A DNA stretch of 64,000 bases from Teretinema zuelzerae (GTDB taxonomy: Bacteria; Spirochaetota; Spirochaetia; Treponematales; Treponemataceae): NCBI RefSeq assembly GCF_021021555.1, contig NZ_JAINWA010000001.1:1-64000 (forward strand), written 5' to 3'. Shown in pieces: positions 16,079-25,403 of the stretch. The notes under the pieces are model-generated. The model did no database searches. It was given only the letters and a program-made list of their open reading frames with translations, and was not told where the DNA came from. The first letter of the stretch is position 1. Every line of letters starts with the position of its first letter. A program made the position numbers and the translations under genes.

Positions 16079-17344
16079 TTAACTCACCTTGCTATCCTTT
16101 TTCGCATTTACTCGGAGGTATTTATCTATAAGAATTTGAGTGACTTCTGGCATATGAGTATATAAATGACGATTGTCATAAAAATCGCAGAAACGAATAT
16201 CATAAAACGATTTACCGCACATAGCTTTTATTCCAATTTTTTCGCTCATTACAATTGTAATTTGCTTGTTTCGACATTCCGGTGCATCGATAACGAACTT
16301 AAAGTTCTCGAATGAGAACACTCCCTGGCTATTGGTTTTCCGAATAACTCGTGCTGTTAAAAGCGTATCCAGGAATGTGGTGTCTTCCAAAGGTACAAAT
16401 CGGCTATCATCTTTTGCAGGAGGAACAGAAAATTGTTTATTAAATTGTTCTATATATACCTGTGTTAAGAAAGAATTTGCTTCTTCAATTGTCTTAATTC
16501 CTCGTATTCGAAATTCTGTCGGTAAACGCCCTTGAAGTGTTTGCCATAATCGCTCAATTCTTCCTTTAGCTTCGGGTGATCCCGCTGGAAATAAGGAAAT
16601 ATCTAATTCTTCAAGAATTTCTCCCATTTGTGTTTTTGCTTCAGATTTCCCTTTTAATTGTTCCTCTATACTTATTTTGTCCCTATCTTTTCGATTTACA
16701 AAGAACACACCTACACGATCCGGGTAAATATTTAAAGGTATTCCATGGTTTTCAAGTGTTTGACGTGTTACTTCAAGATATCCTAGAAGACATTCATTTT
16801 TGCACAAGTATAATCCAGTGATTTTTCCTGTTGCATCATCTTGATATCCGTGGAGCGAATACTTTTCTCCAGTATTAAGCCAATCATAAGGACTTGCATC
16901 TGCTTGAAGCAATTCTCCAAAACACTCTCTTCGTGGTCTTGGAGGATGCGGTTGCTTTAATTTCCTTGGCCGCCGTCGTTTCGGACTTTTTATACCTGCA
17001 TTTTTTAAAATATTCGTTATTGTTGTTTTGCTATAACGAATTCCTTCATATTCCGCTAATAATTCTCTAAAGTGAACAAAATTTGTTGTTCGGTATGCAT
17101 CAGACTGTTTTAACTCGACTATTCGTTTTTTAATTTCCTCAGGGATTTTTGATGCAGGCGCTCGTCCTTTGTTCCCATGAATAAAAGCTGCTGCGCCGAT
17201 CGTTCTATAGGCTCGTTTTAGCTGTTTAACCCGTTGTTGAGTAATTTTCAAACGATCAGCGCATTCAGAAACAGTAAACATTCCTTCGCATGCACCCTTG
17301 ATGAAATACGCTCGTTCAAAGGTTTTTTGTAATTCATTTTCCAT
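16079..17344 (-). CDS. ISNCY-like transposase (rve-type DDE)
   Basis: The start ATG 17344 (MENELQKTFERAY) has AAGAGG upstream. The 421-residue protein begins with a helix-turn-helix (FTVSECADRLKITQQRVKQL) and a second HTH-like part (ISKTTITNIL-type helix), then an RRR-rich stretch, then an rve-type catalytic core: LLQADASPYDW (first Asp), a middle Asp near NIYPDRVGVFF, and SPEAKGRIERLWQTLQ (Glu). This order is typical of the ISNCY (ISDol1-like) group, where lengths of 400-450 residues are usual. The gene looks complete. Terminal inverted repeats could not be delimited with confidence; the hairpin at 17372-17422 is the best candidate for one edge. Confidence 0.85.
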   Translation of the reverse strand: MENELQKTFERAYFIKGACEGMFTVSECADRLKITQQRVKQLKRAYRTIGAAAFIHGNKGRAPASKIPEEIKKRIVELKQSDAYRTTNFVHFRELLAEYEGIRYSKTTITNILKNAGIKSPKRRRPRKLKQPHPPRPRRECFGELLQADASPYDWLNTGEKYSLHGYQDDATGKITGLYLCKNECLLGYLEVTRQTLENHGIPLNIYPDRVGVFFVNRKDRDKISIEEQLKGKSEAKTQMGEILEELDISLFPAGSPEAKGRIERLWQTLQGRLPTEFRIRGIKTIEEANSFLTQVYIEQFNKQFSVPPAKDDSRFVPLEDTTFLDTLLTARVIRKTNSQGVFSFENFKFVIDAPECRNKQITIVMSEKIGIKAMCGKSFYDIRFCDFYDNRHLYTHMPEVTQILIDKYLRVNAKKDSKVS

Positions 17345-17371
17345 AACTTTACCTCTTTTCAAGAATTTCAT

Positions 17372-17422
17372 ATAATTTACAATAACTAGTAAAAAGAATC
17401 TTTATTAGTTATTGGTAAATTA
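17372..17422. repeat. 17-18-bp inverted repeat at the transposase 5' side
   Basis: ATAATTTACAATAACTA at 17372-17388 pairs with 17405-17422 with one extra base, around a 16-nt loop. It lies between the transposase start and the next gene, and contains that gene's stop codon. It may be an insertion-sequence end, an operator or a terminator. Confidence 0.55.
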
Positions 17423-17766
17423 TCAAAAGTGCTTGACAGATACATAGTAATCAACATAAACGCTATCCCGACCAATTCAAGCAGCACCGCATCGAAGAGC
17501 AATTTTTTTCTCTTCCTGTTATTTCTTTCATACCTGTTATTGAAGAATAGCTTCAATCTTCCGGAAATAATTGCTTCATACGTTGCATTTCGTTCTGTTT
17601 TATCGATCACGAAAACAATCTCGAGTTCTTTTTTACTGAACAACTTGATAGTCCGCATTCTTAATTCATTGAGAAAATCCGAAGAGAAATACCGTTCTTC
17701 GTATCCTCTGATATCAAAATCGGAAAAAAGATCATCGTAATTATCTATAGCGATTTGCACACTCAT
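17386..17766 (-). CDS. Hypothetical membrane-anchored protein, possibly C-terminally truncated
   Basis: The start ATG 17766 (MSVQIAIDNYDDLFSDFDIRGY) follows GAGGGTG. The 126-residue product has a soluble N-terminal half (DFLNELRMRTIKLFSKKELEIVFVID) and one hydrophobic segment near the end (AVLLELVGIAFMLITMYL). It then ends in a short polar tail whose stop codon lies in the inverted repeat beside the transposase gene. That position, and the abrupt end after a single membrane segment, suggests that the original C-terminus was cut off by an insertion. No family name is assigned. Confidence 0.6.
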   Translation of the reverse strand: MSVQIAIDNYDDLFSDFDIRGYEERYFSSDFLNELRMRTIKLFSKKELEIVFVIDKTERNATYEAIISGRLKLFFNNRYERNNRKRKKLLFDAVLLELVGIAFMLITMYLSSTFDNLPITNKDSFY

Positions 17767-17944
17767 GGCACCCTCAACCAATACTGCGCCGACGGCGAAC
17801 AGCCGATACTTAGTATAACACTTGAAGTTAGAAACCCGCATTATAAGCACAGCAGCCGGATGCCGTTGCCGGTTATATTTCCTAAAAAGGCCGACTATTT
17901 CGCTTGTACCGTTTGATAATCATTGCAATAAAAGGGTTTATCTC

Positions 17945-18385
17945 TCATAGCAACCTGAGTTCAAAACCTTTTTTTGAATTTCCATTAAACCCAAGCGATT
18001 CATAAAATTGATGCGCTTCGATCCTTTTTGAACTGCTTAACAATACTACTTTATAGCAATTATTCGCTTTTGCTAGTTCAACGGCATTTTCCACCAATAT
18101 TTTGCCTATTCCTTTTCTTCTGTGTCTGATTGAAGTGATGACATTTTCAATTATTCCATAAGGCCTGCCGGATCGCGTTAAATTGTCGATTATTGCTATA
18201 TTACAGGTTCCGACAATTTCATTATCCTCAATCGCAACTAAATACGTCAGCACATGTTGGAATTCGCTTTTTTTCCAAATGGCTTCCGCGTTGTGTAAAT
18301 CCAATTCATCATCTTCCGGATTCAATTCTTTATACAAATCAAGTATCTTTGGCAGATCATTAATTGACGCTTTTCTGACTTTCAT
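17945..18385 (-). CDS. GNAT-family N-acetyltransferase
   Basis: The start ATG 18385 (MKVRKASINDLPKIL) has GGAGG five bases upstream; the ATG at 18397 is part of that ribosome site. The 146-residue protein shows the GNAT fold: an N-terminal beta-alpha with NDLPKILDLY, the central strand VAIEDNEIVGTCNI, motif A SIRHRRKGIGKILVENAVELA (R-x-x-G-x-G for acetyl-CoA), and motif B HQFYESLGF. It would acetylate an unknown small-molecule or protein amine in the cytoplasm. It stands at the right edge of the AT-rich block. Confidence 0.85.
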   Translation of the reverse strand: MKVRKASINDLPKILDLYKELNPEDDELDLHNAEAIWKKSEFQHVLTYLVAIEDNEIVGTCNIAIIDNLTRSGRPYGIIENVITSIRHRRKGIGKILVENAVELAKANNCYKVVLLSSSKRIEAHQFYESLGFNGNSKKGFELRLL

Positions 18386-18630
18386 TTTTTCCTCCATCGC
18401 CGTGGACGATGATCGCGAGCAAATTATAACCAGCCCTCAAGAAAGGGTAGATATAATAGAGAAATTATACCCCAAAACCTATGCCGCCGAAACAGGCTAC
18501 AGGAAAAGACTATTTGGAAGTTAGTACTTTCAAGTATTTTATCATAAAATTCACTGCTTTTAAGGGAAAAAAGTGTAAGCATCCTTTTTATGCTGCAAGA
18601 GATTTTGCATCTCATTGCGATCGATCTTGT

Positions 18631-18659
18631 TTGACAACTCAGCCTGCTATAGATACTAT
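18631..18659 (+). promoter_or_regulatory. Promoter of the MFS gene, probably leaderless
   Basis: TTGACA (18631-18636), 17-bp spacer, TACTAT (18654-18659). The ATG at 18670 is 10 nt after the -10 box and no Shine-Dalgarno is seen. Confidence 0.65.
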
Positions 18660-18669
18660 TGTTTCCACT

Positions 18670-19956
18670 ATGAAGACGGCAGAAAACTCGTTAATTACAA
18701 CCTTGATCGGTTTGCGCGGGAACGCACGCGCGTGCGTATATACAGAACCCATGTGGGGACTTTCCATGAGCCTCTGTCTCCCCTATGCGTCTATTTACAT
18801 GCTGGCGCTCGGCATTAAAGATGCCGACATCGGCTTATTGACTACGGTCGGAATGTTGTCGCAGGTGGTGTTCGGACTGCTCGGCGGAGTCATCACCGAC
18901 AAAATGGGACGCCGCAAAACCACGGCGGTCTTTGATTTCCTTGCCTGGTGCGTGCCCTGCGTTATCTGGATGTTCGCCCAAAATTTCTGGTTCTTTCTTG
19001 GAGCCCAGCTCGTCAACGGGATGTGGAAGGTGACGCAGAATTCCTGGGACTGTCTTCTCGTAGAAGATGTGGAAAAAGACCAGATAACCAAGGTCTATTC
19101 CCTCGTGATCATCGCAAGCCATCTCTCGGCTCTCTTCGCGCCGATTGCGAGCTTCCTTGTCGCCCGGATATCCCTCGTTCCCGCGGTCAGGATTCTCTAC
19201 CTTAACGCTTTCATCGTCATGACCGCCAAGATATTCATCCTGTATGCCGCGTCCCATGAAACCTCGACCGGCGTAGTGAGAATGCGGGAAACAAAGGGGA
19301 AAAGCATCCCATCGCTCCTTGCGGGATACGGAGGGGTTATCAGAATCATTCTCCGCTCGAAGGGAAGCATATTCTCCCTCGTCATCGCAGCTCTCGTGGG
19401 CGCCGTCGGCATGGTGAACACCACCTTCTGGCAGGTAATCGCAAGCAGAAAGCTCCTCGTGCCGGACGCTGTTCTGCCCTTCTTCCCGATGCTGAGATCG
19501 TTCATTGCCATGTTTTTTCTGTTCACGGTAATCCCGAGGGTAACCGCTACCCCGCGACTACAAAAACCCTTGCTCTTTGGTTTTATTTCTTACTTCATCG
19601 GGCAGAATATACTGGCCCTCATCCCCGCTCCGGCACACGCGCTTGCTGCCCCGGGATACGCGCTCCTTGCTTTTTCGCTGGCGTTCGACGGTTTCGGCGC
19701 AGGCATTCTCGCGATGCTGGCGGAATCACTCGTCGCCTTGTACGTAGACAAAAAGGAGCGCGCGCGGGTTATGGCCGTCCAACACATGATCATCATGCTG
19801 GCTACCGCCCCCTTCGGCTGGATAAGCGGACTCCTGTCCAGTATTTCGCGAACCCTGCCGTTCCGGCTGACTATCGTGCTGATATTCCTGGGCATTATCA
19901 CCACGTTGCGATACTACCGGACGATCGAGGACTGTCACGAAAATCAAGTCGATTAA
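18670..19956 (+). CDS. MFS transporter
   Basis: The start MKTAENSLITTL at 18670 is chosen over ATG 18481 because a good promoter sits between them. The 428-residue protein has about 11-12 hydrophobic segments and the MFS loop motif GGVITDKMGRRK between the second and third helices. A weaker repeat lies in the C-terminal half (LYVDKKERARVMAV). The substrate is unknown; the overall style is that of drug/sugar efflux-type MFS proteins. It is the first gene of the GC-rich block, and composition changes sharply just upstream. It appears to be a single-gene transcript. Confidence 0.85.
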   Translation: MKTAENSLITTLIGLRGNARACVYTEPMWGLSMSLCLPYASIYMLALGIKDADIGLLTTVGMLSQVVFGLLGGVITDKMGRRKTTAVFDFLAWCVPCVIWMFAQNFWFFLGAQLVNGMWKVTQNSWDCLLVEDVEKDQITKVYSLVIIASHLSALFAPIASFLVARISLVPAVRILYLNAFIVMTAKIFILYAASHETSTGVVRMRETKGKSIPSLLAGYGGVIRIILRSKGSIFSLVIAALVGAVGMVNTTFWQVIASRKLLVPDAVLPFFPMLRSFIAMFFLFTVIPRVTATPRLQKPLLFGFISYFIGQNILALIPAPAHALAAPGYALLAFSLAFDGFGAGILAMLAESLVALYVDKKERARVMAVQHMIIMLATAPFGWISGLLSSISRTLPFRLTIVLIFLGIITTLRYYRTIEDCHENQVD

Positions 19957-20055
19957 CACTACTTGATTTATAGTCGATATTTGATTTCAGTCCTCCTGCA
20001 TGTACCCGAAGCCGGAGGAAACGGGCGGCTTTGGGGCGGGTCTCAGGCTGAACGG

Positions 20056-22092
20056 TTAGCGTATAGCGATGTTTTCTTCAAGCGAGCGCAGGGCGCCGGT
20101 CATTGTATCGTTTGAGACGAGACCGGATTTTCCGAGGAAAATGAAGAAGAGGTTTTTATTCTTGGGCATAGTGACGGAATCCAGTATGAAAGTTCCGTGA
20201 ATCTTGCCGGCTTTTGAATTGCCTTCCTCGACATACGGGACGCCTGAGTACGGGTGTTTTCTTTCAAGCGCGTAATTCTGCCATTCGTCATGGAAGGTTT
20301 TCGGCAGGCGGGGATCAGGTTCGGTCATGCGCATGATATAGGCGAAGTTGTTCGGGTCCGAACCCTCCGCGAGAATCGCCCTGCGCACGTCCCAGACGGG
20401 TTCGTCGTTTTTCAACAGGAAGTTAAGATTAATAAGCATGAGGGTTTTATCCTCGATCGGAACGACGGGGTCGAAAGCCTTCAATGAAAAATCTCCGGCA
20501 TCAAGAGCCGCAGTTTTGCCGTTTTCGTACGAAAACGACATTTGTTTCAGCGGGCCTGAAAGAAAATCGGGACGAGCGAAAAAGGCCTTCCATTCTTCCA
20601 GTGTTCCCATATACGAAATCCCGACGAAGTCCACCAAATGTTTCATGTCCCACATCCAATCGGTTCGATCCGCGCTGGAAATGTCCTTGTACAGGAGAGA
20701 AACGCCCTGAGGTGTCGGAGTCGAGAAAATAATGATCATCTGGTCGGCGTATTCCATCAGCCATTGATGTATATCCCACCGGCGGCCCCAACGATCTACA
20801 TGAGAACCGGTATACAAAGGATCGCCCATGGAAGTAATGCGGACGCCGATATCGGAAGACGTCACTTTGCGTTCGTATTTTATGCCTTTGACGATATGAT
20901 CCATGAGAATCCTGGGATTATCAGTGTATTCGGCGGGGGAGACGGAATCAGGATGTTCTATATCGAGAAAAAATATGCCTGAATTCTCGTACGGCTCGCC
21001 CCAATACACTTTGCCGTTCTCTCCGATGTCGGAGGAATTCGCCTGTATGTTCGACATGAACCAGGAATTATCGTTGCTCCCCTGCAGACACAATTGCGGA
21101 AAAGCCGAGACATAGATGGAGTTCAGAACCTTCAGCGAATTCGGGCCGTTCGGGAAGAGATCATCCCTGTTTTCTTCCAGAAGAGCCGCCATGCCCTCGG
21201 AAGCGATTTCCCGATTTCTGAGAGACAGCCACTGTACGAGATCACGATAGGGCATCGGCAAGGCCGTCTCTTTAACCGTGGTGCGCGTCAGTTTTTTTGT
21301 GAATATCGAGAAACCGAAATTCAGGCGCGAGTATAGTATCGCTTTGCCGGGAATGATGTCCTTCATGCCGAGCGCATAGCAGAAATCGTCCTTTTTGCTG
21401 AGAACAATCCCGATTACCTTGAAAGAAGAATCGAGAAGAGGTCCGCCTGAGTTTCCGGGATTGGTCGCGATGGAGCTTTTCAGGTATTCCCATTCGCCGT
21501 TTTCCGGTTCGGGAAGCGTATCGAGCAGGCGGCCTTCGCGTATGACGATGCCCTCGCCGTATGCATTGCCGGCGGTATATATCGTTTTGTTGAACTGCGC
21601 TTCATCCGCGATTTCGAACCATGAAGAGCACTCGAAGTCTTTTACGGTGAATACCACATAATCCCTGTTCGACGAGTAGGAAACGACGGTATCGATTTCG
21701 CGGACTATCTCCTCGGTCTTGCCGCTGCCGGTACGTATTTTTTGCCGAATGTAGCGTTCGGTGAATACAAGAGAATCCCGATCGAGGCCTAATACATGGG
21801 CTGCCGTCACCAGTTCAGTCCGGCTGACGGCGAAAGCGGTCCCCAGACCGATGTACGGATCGTTCCGTTCCTTGAAATCGAGAAGGTTCCAATGGGGTTC
21901 AGCCTCATATGAAAGAGAATCCGAAGTTGGTTTCTTCGCAACGACTTCGTAGCAATTGGAGTTTATCATTTCTACTGTTTTTGAATTAATCGCGGCGCCC
22001 TCTCCCCTGGCTGAGTCGCCGGAGGAGGCGCAGGAAGCAAAACCGACCAGGAACACCGCTGCGAGAATGACTGGAAAGACTGTCTTTTTCAT
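20056..22092 (-). CDS. Trypsin-like serine protease lipoprotein
   Basis: The 678-residue protein has a lipoprotein signal (MKKTVFPVILAAVFLVG, lipobox FASC, Cys21). An S1/HtrA-type protease domain follows with all three catalytic residues: TAAHVLG (His99), SNRDYVVF (Asp144) and NPGNSGGPL (Ser215). No PDZ domain is evident. The 400-residue C-terminal region (from about 290) is unassigned and contains many aromatic and Asp-rich beta-type segments. It is probably anchored on the periplasmic or outer face and degrades or processes envelope proteins. It is divergent from the 22204 gene. Lengths this great are unusual for simple HtrA proteins, so the C-terminal part may set substrate choice. Confidence 0.8.
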   Translation of the reverse strand: MKKTVFPVILAAVFLVGFASCASSGDSARGEGAAINSKTVEMINSNCYEVVAKKPTSDSLSYEAEPHWNLLDFKERNDPYIGLGTAFAVSRTELVTAAHVLGLDRDSLVFTERYIRQKIRTGSGKTEEIVREIDTVVSYSSNRDYVVFTVKDFECSSWFEIADEAQFNKTIYTAGNAYGEGIVIREGRLLDTLPEPENGEWEYLKSSIATNPGNSGGPLLDSSFKVIGIVLSKKDDFCYALGMKDIIPGKAILYSRLNFGFSIFTKKLTRTTVKETALPMPYRDLVQWLSLRNREIASEGMAALLEENRDDLFPNGPNSLKVLNSIYVSAFPQLCLQGSNDNSWFMSNIQANSSDIGENGKVYWGEPYENSGIFFLDIEHPDSVSPAEYTDNPRILMDHIVKGIKYERKVTSSDIGVRITSMGDPLYTGSHVDRWGRRWDIHQWLMEYADQMIIIFSTPTPQGVSLLYKDISSADRTDWMWDMKHLVDFVGISYMGTLEEWKAFFARPDFLSGPLKQMSFSYENGKTAALDAGDFSLKAFDPVVPIEDKTLMLINLNFLLKNDEPVWDVRRAILAEGSDPNNFAYIMRMTEPDPRLPKTFHDEWQNYALERKHPYSGVPYVEEGNSKAGKIHGTFILDSVTMPKNKNLFFIFLGKSGLVSNDTMTGALRSLEENIAIR

Positions 22093-22203
22093 GAAATCAC
22101 CTTACTATGTATGGGCATTTTACGTGATGAACCCCTAGTATATAACGTAAATCCCTAACGAGTAAATCTCGATATTGCGGATTACGGAAAAAGGAGAGAC
22201 GGT

Positions 22204-22773
22204 ATGAGAAGATTAGCGGCGGCGGTTATTTTTATTGCGGTAGTGCTTGGGCCTGCGGCGGCGCAGAAGAAAAAGGCGGCCGAATACGCGAAGGAAAACG
22301 ACTTTTCCTTTTTCTTTCCCGAATACAAACATACTCGAAATTTTACCGACATAGACGAGGCGTACGATCATATCGAGGCGTCGATGCATAAGCTGAAAAA
22401 GACAATCGGCATGCCGAAGGCTAAAGGACTGGCGGCGAAACTTATCGGTCCAGAACGCGCGGACAAAAAGCCGATCAGCGTCTCGTACTTCCTTTCGGCT
22501 AGCGACTCCAACGGCGCTGTGAATGTACACAAGGAGGGATCCGGGATCGAGTCTTCTTTGAAGAATCTGATAACCGCTTCGATCGTATACGTCGTGTTCT
22601 GCGACGATAGAGCTGTTTCGATATCCGAGTTCTACATTAAAGACGGATACCGTTTCAGTTCTAATTCGCAACCGAAAAAGTTTACCTTCGGGAAGGACGA
22701 ATATTCTGCCGTGTATCCCTTCGGGTGGGGCCTCGACAAAGCCTTCGAGTATCTGAAAAAGGAACGAGACTGA
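22204..22773 (+). CDS. Hypothetical exported protein
   Basis: The start ATG 22204 has AAAGGAGA upstream. The 189-residue product has a signal peptide (MRRLAAAVIFIAVVLGPAAA-QKK). The mature part is a mixed alpha/beta domain with FSFFFPEYKHTRNFTDIDEAYDHI and a Lys-rich helix (MHKLKKTIGMPKAKGLAAKL). No known family is recognised. It is divergent from the protease lipoprotein gene and both are exported, so they might share regulation. Confidence 0.7.
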   Translation: MRRLAAAVIFIAVVLGPAAAQKKKAAEYAKENDFSFFFPEYKHTRNFTDIDEAYDHIEASMHKLKKTIGMPKAKGLAAKLIGPERADKKPISVSYFLSASDSNGAVNVHKEGSGIESSLKNLITASIVYVVFCDDRAVSISEFYIKDGYRFSSNSQPKKFTFGKDEYSAVYPFGWGLDKAFEYLKKERD

Positions 22774-22809
22774 ATCCTGAGATTCGATGCAGCGTCGCTC
22801 CCCTTTCCG

Positions 22810-23565
22810 TTACATCATCCTGCCTGCTGCGCGCGCGAGGAATTTCCGGGGGGCGAAGCGGGTGAAAAAGGCGGTCAGTTTCCAGATAGCGGTCGGAAGA
22901 ATAGCGGCTTTGCCTTTTTCGGCCGCCTTGAGGGCGCGGCTGACGACGAGGGAGCTCGGTACGAGACCCTTCATGCCGTGGTCCTTTTTGTTCGCGGCGA
23001 TTTCGAAGAACTCGGTGGCGACGGGGCCGGGGCAGAGAGCGGTAACAGAGATGCCGCGGGCTTCGAGTTCTACGGCAAGGGCTTCGCTGAAGCTGAGCAC
23101 GTAGGACTTCGAGGCGGCGTAGACGGCCATCGTGGATATCGGAAGGAAGGCCGCGAGGGAGGCCACCTGTATGATGGAGCTACCCGTTGCCATGTACGGG
23201 AGCGCGTCGTAGGTGAGCGCGGTCAGGGTTCGCACGTTAAGGTCAACCATGCCCAGGTTGTCGCCGCGCGAAAGGTCGGAGAAATTCCCGATCTTTCCGT
23301 AGCCTGCGTTGTTCACGAGGATGCGCACGGAAGGCTTCTCGGCGGCAAGCTTCGCCGTGATAATCGAGATGCCTTCGTCGGTAGACAAGTCGGCTTCGAT
23401 GATGACGGCGCGGGCATTCTTCAATTCGCCGGCGAGGGATTCAAGGCGCGCACGTCTTCTGGCGACGAGCCAGATTTCGTCTATTCCTTCCCGCCCGTCT
23501 ATCTGCCGGGCGAAGTCCGAACCCATTCCGCTGGAAGCTCCGGTTACTATGGCAATCTGTTTCAT
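22810..23565 (-). CDS. Short-chain dehydrogenase/reductase
   Basis: A 251-residue classical SDR. It has the NAD(P)-binding TGASSGMG near the N-terminus, NNAG at about residue 90, Ser in IIQVASLAAF, and the catalytic YAASK (Tyr-x-x-x-Lys). The C-terminal region (PGPVATEFFEIA) is also typical, and the length is the family norm. The resemblance is to the YqjQ/DltE-type group of SDRs; the substrate is unknown. RR after the first strand (LVARRRARLE) suggests NADPH preference. The gene ends 37 bp from the convergent gene at 22773 and starts downstream of the GH5 gene with a 73-bp gap. Confidence 0.88.
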   Translation of the reverse strand: MKQIAIVTGASSGMGSDFARQIDGREGIDEIWLVARRRARLESLAGELKNARAVIIEADLSTDEGISIITAKLAAEKPSVRILVNNAGYGKIGNFSDLSRGDNLGMVDLNVRTLTALTYDALPYMATGSSIIQVASLAAFLPISTMAVYAASKSYVLSFSEALAVELEARGISVTALCPGPVATEFFEIAANKKDHGMKGLVPSSLVVSRALKAAEKGKAAILPTAIWKLTAFFTRFAPRKFLARAAGRMM

Positions 23566-23638
23566 TCTGTTTTTTCTCCTTGAGCGATACCGTTAATATC
23601 AGCATACCGAAACAGGAAGGCTACTCAATTTTTTCCGC

Positions 23639-25360
23639 TCAGTTTCCCGTTTGGGCTTTGGTGAAAGCGTCGATGAGGACGCGGTTCGCCCAAGCGGGAT
23701 CGGGGTAGCCGCGGTCGTTTCCGTAAATTCCGAAGGCGCTTTCGTGCCAGGTGTGATAGTTGTAGTTGATCGAGTACTCGGCAAGGATGTCCAGGATATC
23801 GGCGATCCAGATTTCTCCGCCGCGGTTCTCCGCGAAAGCTTCGCGCATCAGGCCGAATTCACCGATGTAAAGCGGCACGTTGCGCGTTTTTCCGTAGTCG
23901 GCGTACTCCCTGAAGACCGATTCAAGATACGCCTTGTTCCACACATGGACCGAGTCCGCGGAGTAGTAATCGAGGCGGACGACGACGCGCGACGACGGAT
24001 CGGCTTTCTTGATTTTAACCCAGCCGCTCGCCTTGTACCCGTTGCCTTGCGTGATTTTCAAGGGAGAGCCGTGGTCGCTGATGTTGGCGTCGCCGGTTGA
24101 GCCGCTGATCTCAAGCGCAGTTTTTGCGGTGCGTCCGCCCGCTTTTTTGGCGAACGAGCCGCTCGAGTCTTCAGACCAATAATACCAGCCTGACTCGGAA
24201 TCCGCCGCTGAGCGGTATACGACGCCGAGGGATCTTCCCTCGGGATCGAACTCTTCTATTTCCAGATCCGAGACGAGAACTGAGCCCGAACGGCCGAGCG
24301 AGCGGGCTTGAACGGTCGGGTGGCCCAGTTTGAATCTATCGTTCGCGGGATAGTGAACGGCCCCTTCGAGGTAAATCCACCCGTCGCGGTCTACAGGAGC
24401 GGCGGGATTGGAGTCGGTAAAACCGGCCCATCGTTTATTTTTCGCCTCGATCCGGTTATTGTCGGGCCAGACGGCATACGAGCCTTTATAGCTTGTCCAA
24501 CTTGCATTTTGGTGACTAAAGGGCATCGGATCGTAGAGGTGGAATTCATAAACGAGTTGTCCGCTCGGATCTTTCAGTCCCTGGGGGAAGTAGAGGTTCT
24601 GTTCGATTTCCGCCGTTGTTCCGTTTTTAAGCCAGATGGCGCGCTCGACGAAGATGAGGTGGCGCTGGTTGACGGAGCGGATCGAGTCGATGAGGTTTTG
24701 CGCGAGGGTTTCCCACTGCTTCATGCCGGAGACGGGAACCGGCTCGTTGAGGATGCCGAAGCCGAGAACGCCGCTTTCGCCTGCGTACCTGCGGGCGATT
24801 TCCTTCCAGAGCGCGCCGAGGCGTTTCTGGTTAGCGGGGTTGTTCCACAGGGCGTCGCCCTGCCCGATCGACTGGTAGCCGCCCTGGGGATAGTGCATGT
24901 TGAGAAGAAGGCGGATGCCCTGCTTTTTCGCGGCTGCTATGTTCTGGTCGAGCCAGGCGAAGCCCGCTTCCTTGTAGGCGTAGGGTTTAGAGTCGTCTTC
25001 GAAGAGCCCGTAATTGATGTAGAAGCGCACCGAGTTAAAGCCCATCGCGGCTGCCGCGGCGTAGTCGTCCATCGTGTGGTGCGTAAAGCCGTTCGCGCTC
25101 GAAGGATTCGACCACACCGAGTTCCCGAACGCGACCCCGCGCACCGTGTACGGAGAGCCGTCCGGCTCGACAAGCAGGGTTCCCCGAGCCTGAATCAGAT
25201 CTCCCCTATCCTGCCCGGTTACAGGCGCTGTCGACAGTCCGGAACCGGACTTCTCGCCTGTTCCTGCGGAATATGCCGGAGAAACTGCGAAAAACACGAA
25301 GGCGAGGAAAGAAATCAAAGAAAGATAAAAAGGCGAATTGTTTGAGCGAAGTGTATTCAT
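23639..25360 (-). CDS. GH5 cellulase-like glycoside hydrolase with an inserted beta-rich domain
   Basis: The 573-residue protein has a signal peptide (cleavage near AYSA-GTG at about residue 32). The GH5 barrel shows RFYINYG, LNMHYP, the acid/base in GILNEP (Glu206), EFHLYDP (His274) and the nucleophile in YIGEFG (Glu501). GH5 enzymes cut beta-1,4-glucans or mannans with retention. The gap between His274 and Glu501 is about 150 residues longer than usual. Residues 320-470 form a beta-sandwich-like segment (WIYLEGAVHYP, GSVLVSDLEIEEFDPEG, YKASGWVKIKK) resembling a carbohydrate-binding module. It is therefore probably an exported polysaccharide-degrading enzyme with an internal CBM. Nothing adjacent is an obvious partner. 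Confidence 0.85.
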   Translation of the reverse strand: MNTLRSNNSPFYLSLISFLAFVFFAVSPAYSAGTGEKSGSGLSTAPVTGQDRGDLIQARGTLLVEPDGSPYTVRGVAFGNSVWSNPSSANGFTHHTMDDYAAAAAMGFNSVRFYINYGLFEDDSKPYAYKEAGFAWLDQNIAAAKKQGIRLLLNMHYPQGGYQSIGQGDALWNNPANQKRLGALWKEIARRYAGESGVLGFGILNEPVPVSGMKQWETLAQNLIDSIRSVNQRHLIFVERAIWLKNGTTAEIEQNLYFPQGLKDPSGQLVYEFHLYDPMPFSHQNASWTSYKGSYAVWPDNNRIEAKNKRWAGFTDSNPAAPVDRDGWIYLEGAVHYPANDRFKLGHPTVQARSLGRSGSVLVSDLEIEEFDPEGRSLGVVYRSAADSESGWYYWSEDSSGSFAKKAGGRTAKTALEISGSTGDANISDHGSPLKITQGNGYKASGWVKIKKADPSSRVVVRLDYYSADSVHVWNKAYLESVFREYADYGKTRNVPLYIGEFGLMREAFAENRGGEIWIADILDILAEYSINYNYHTWHESAFGIYGNDRGYPDPAWANRVLIDAFTKAQTGN

Positions 25361-25403
25361 GAGGTCAAGTATACACCAGGACGAGGGGGCGGCGTAGTAG
25401 CGT

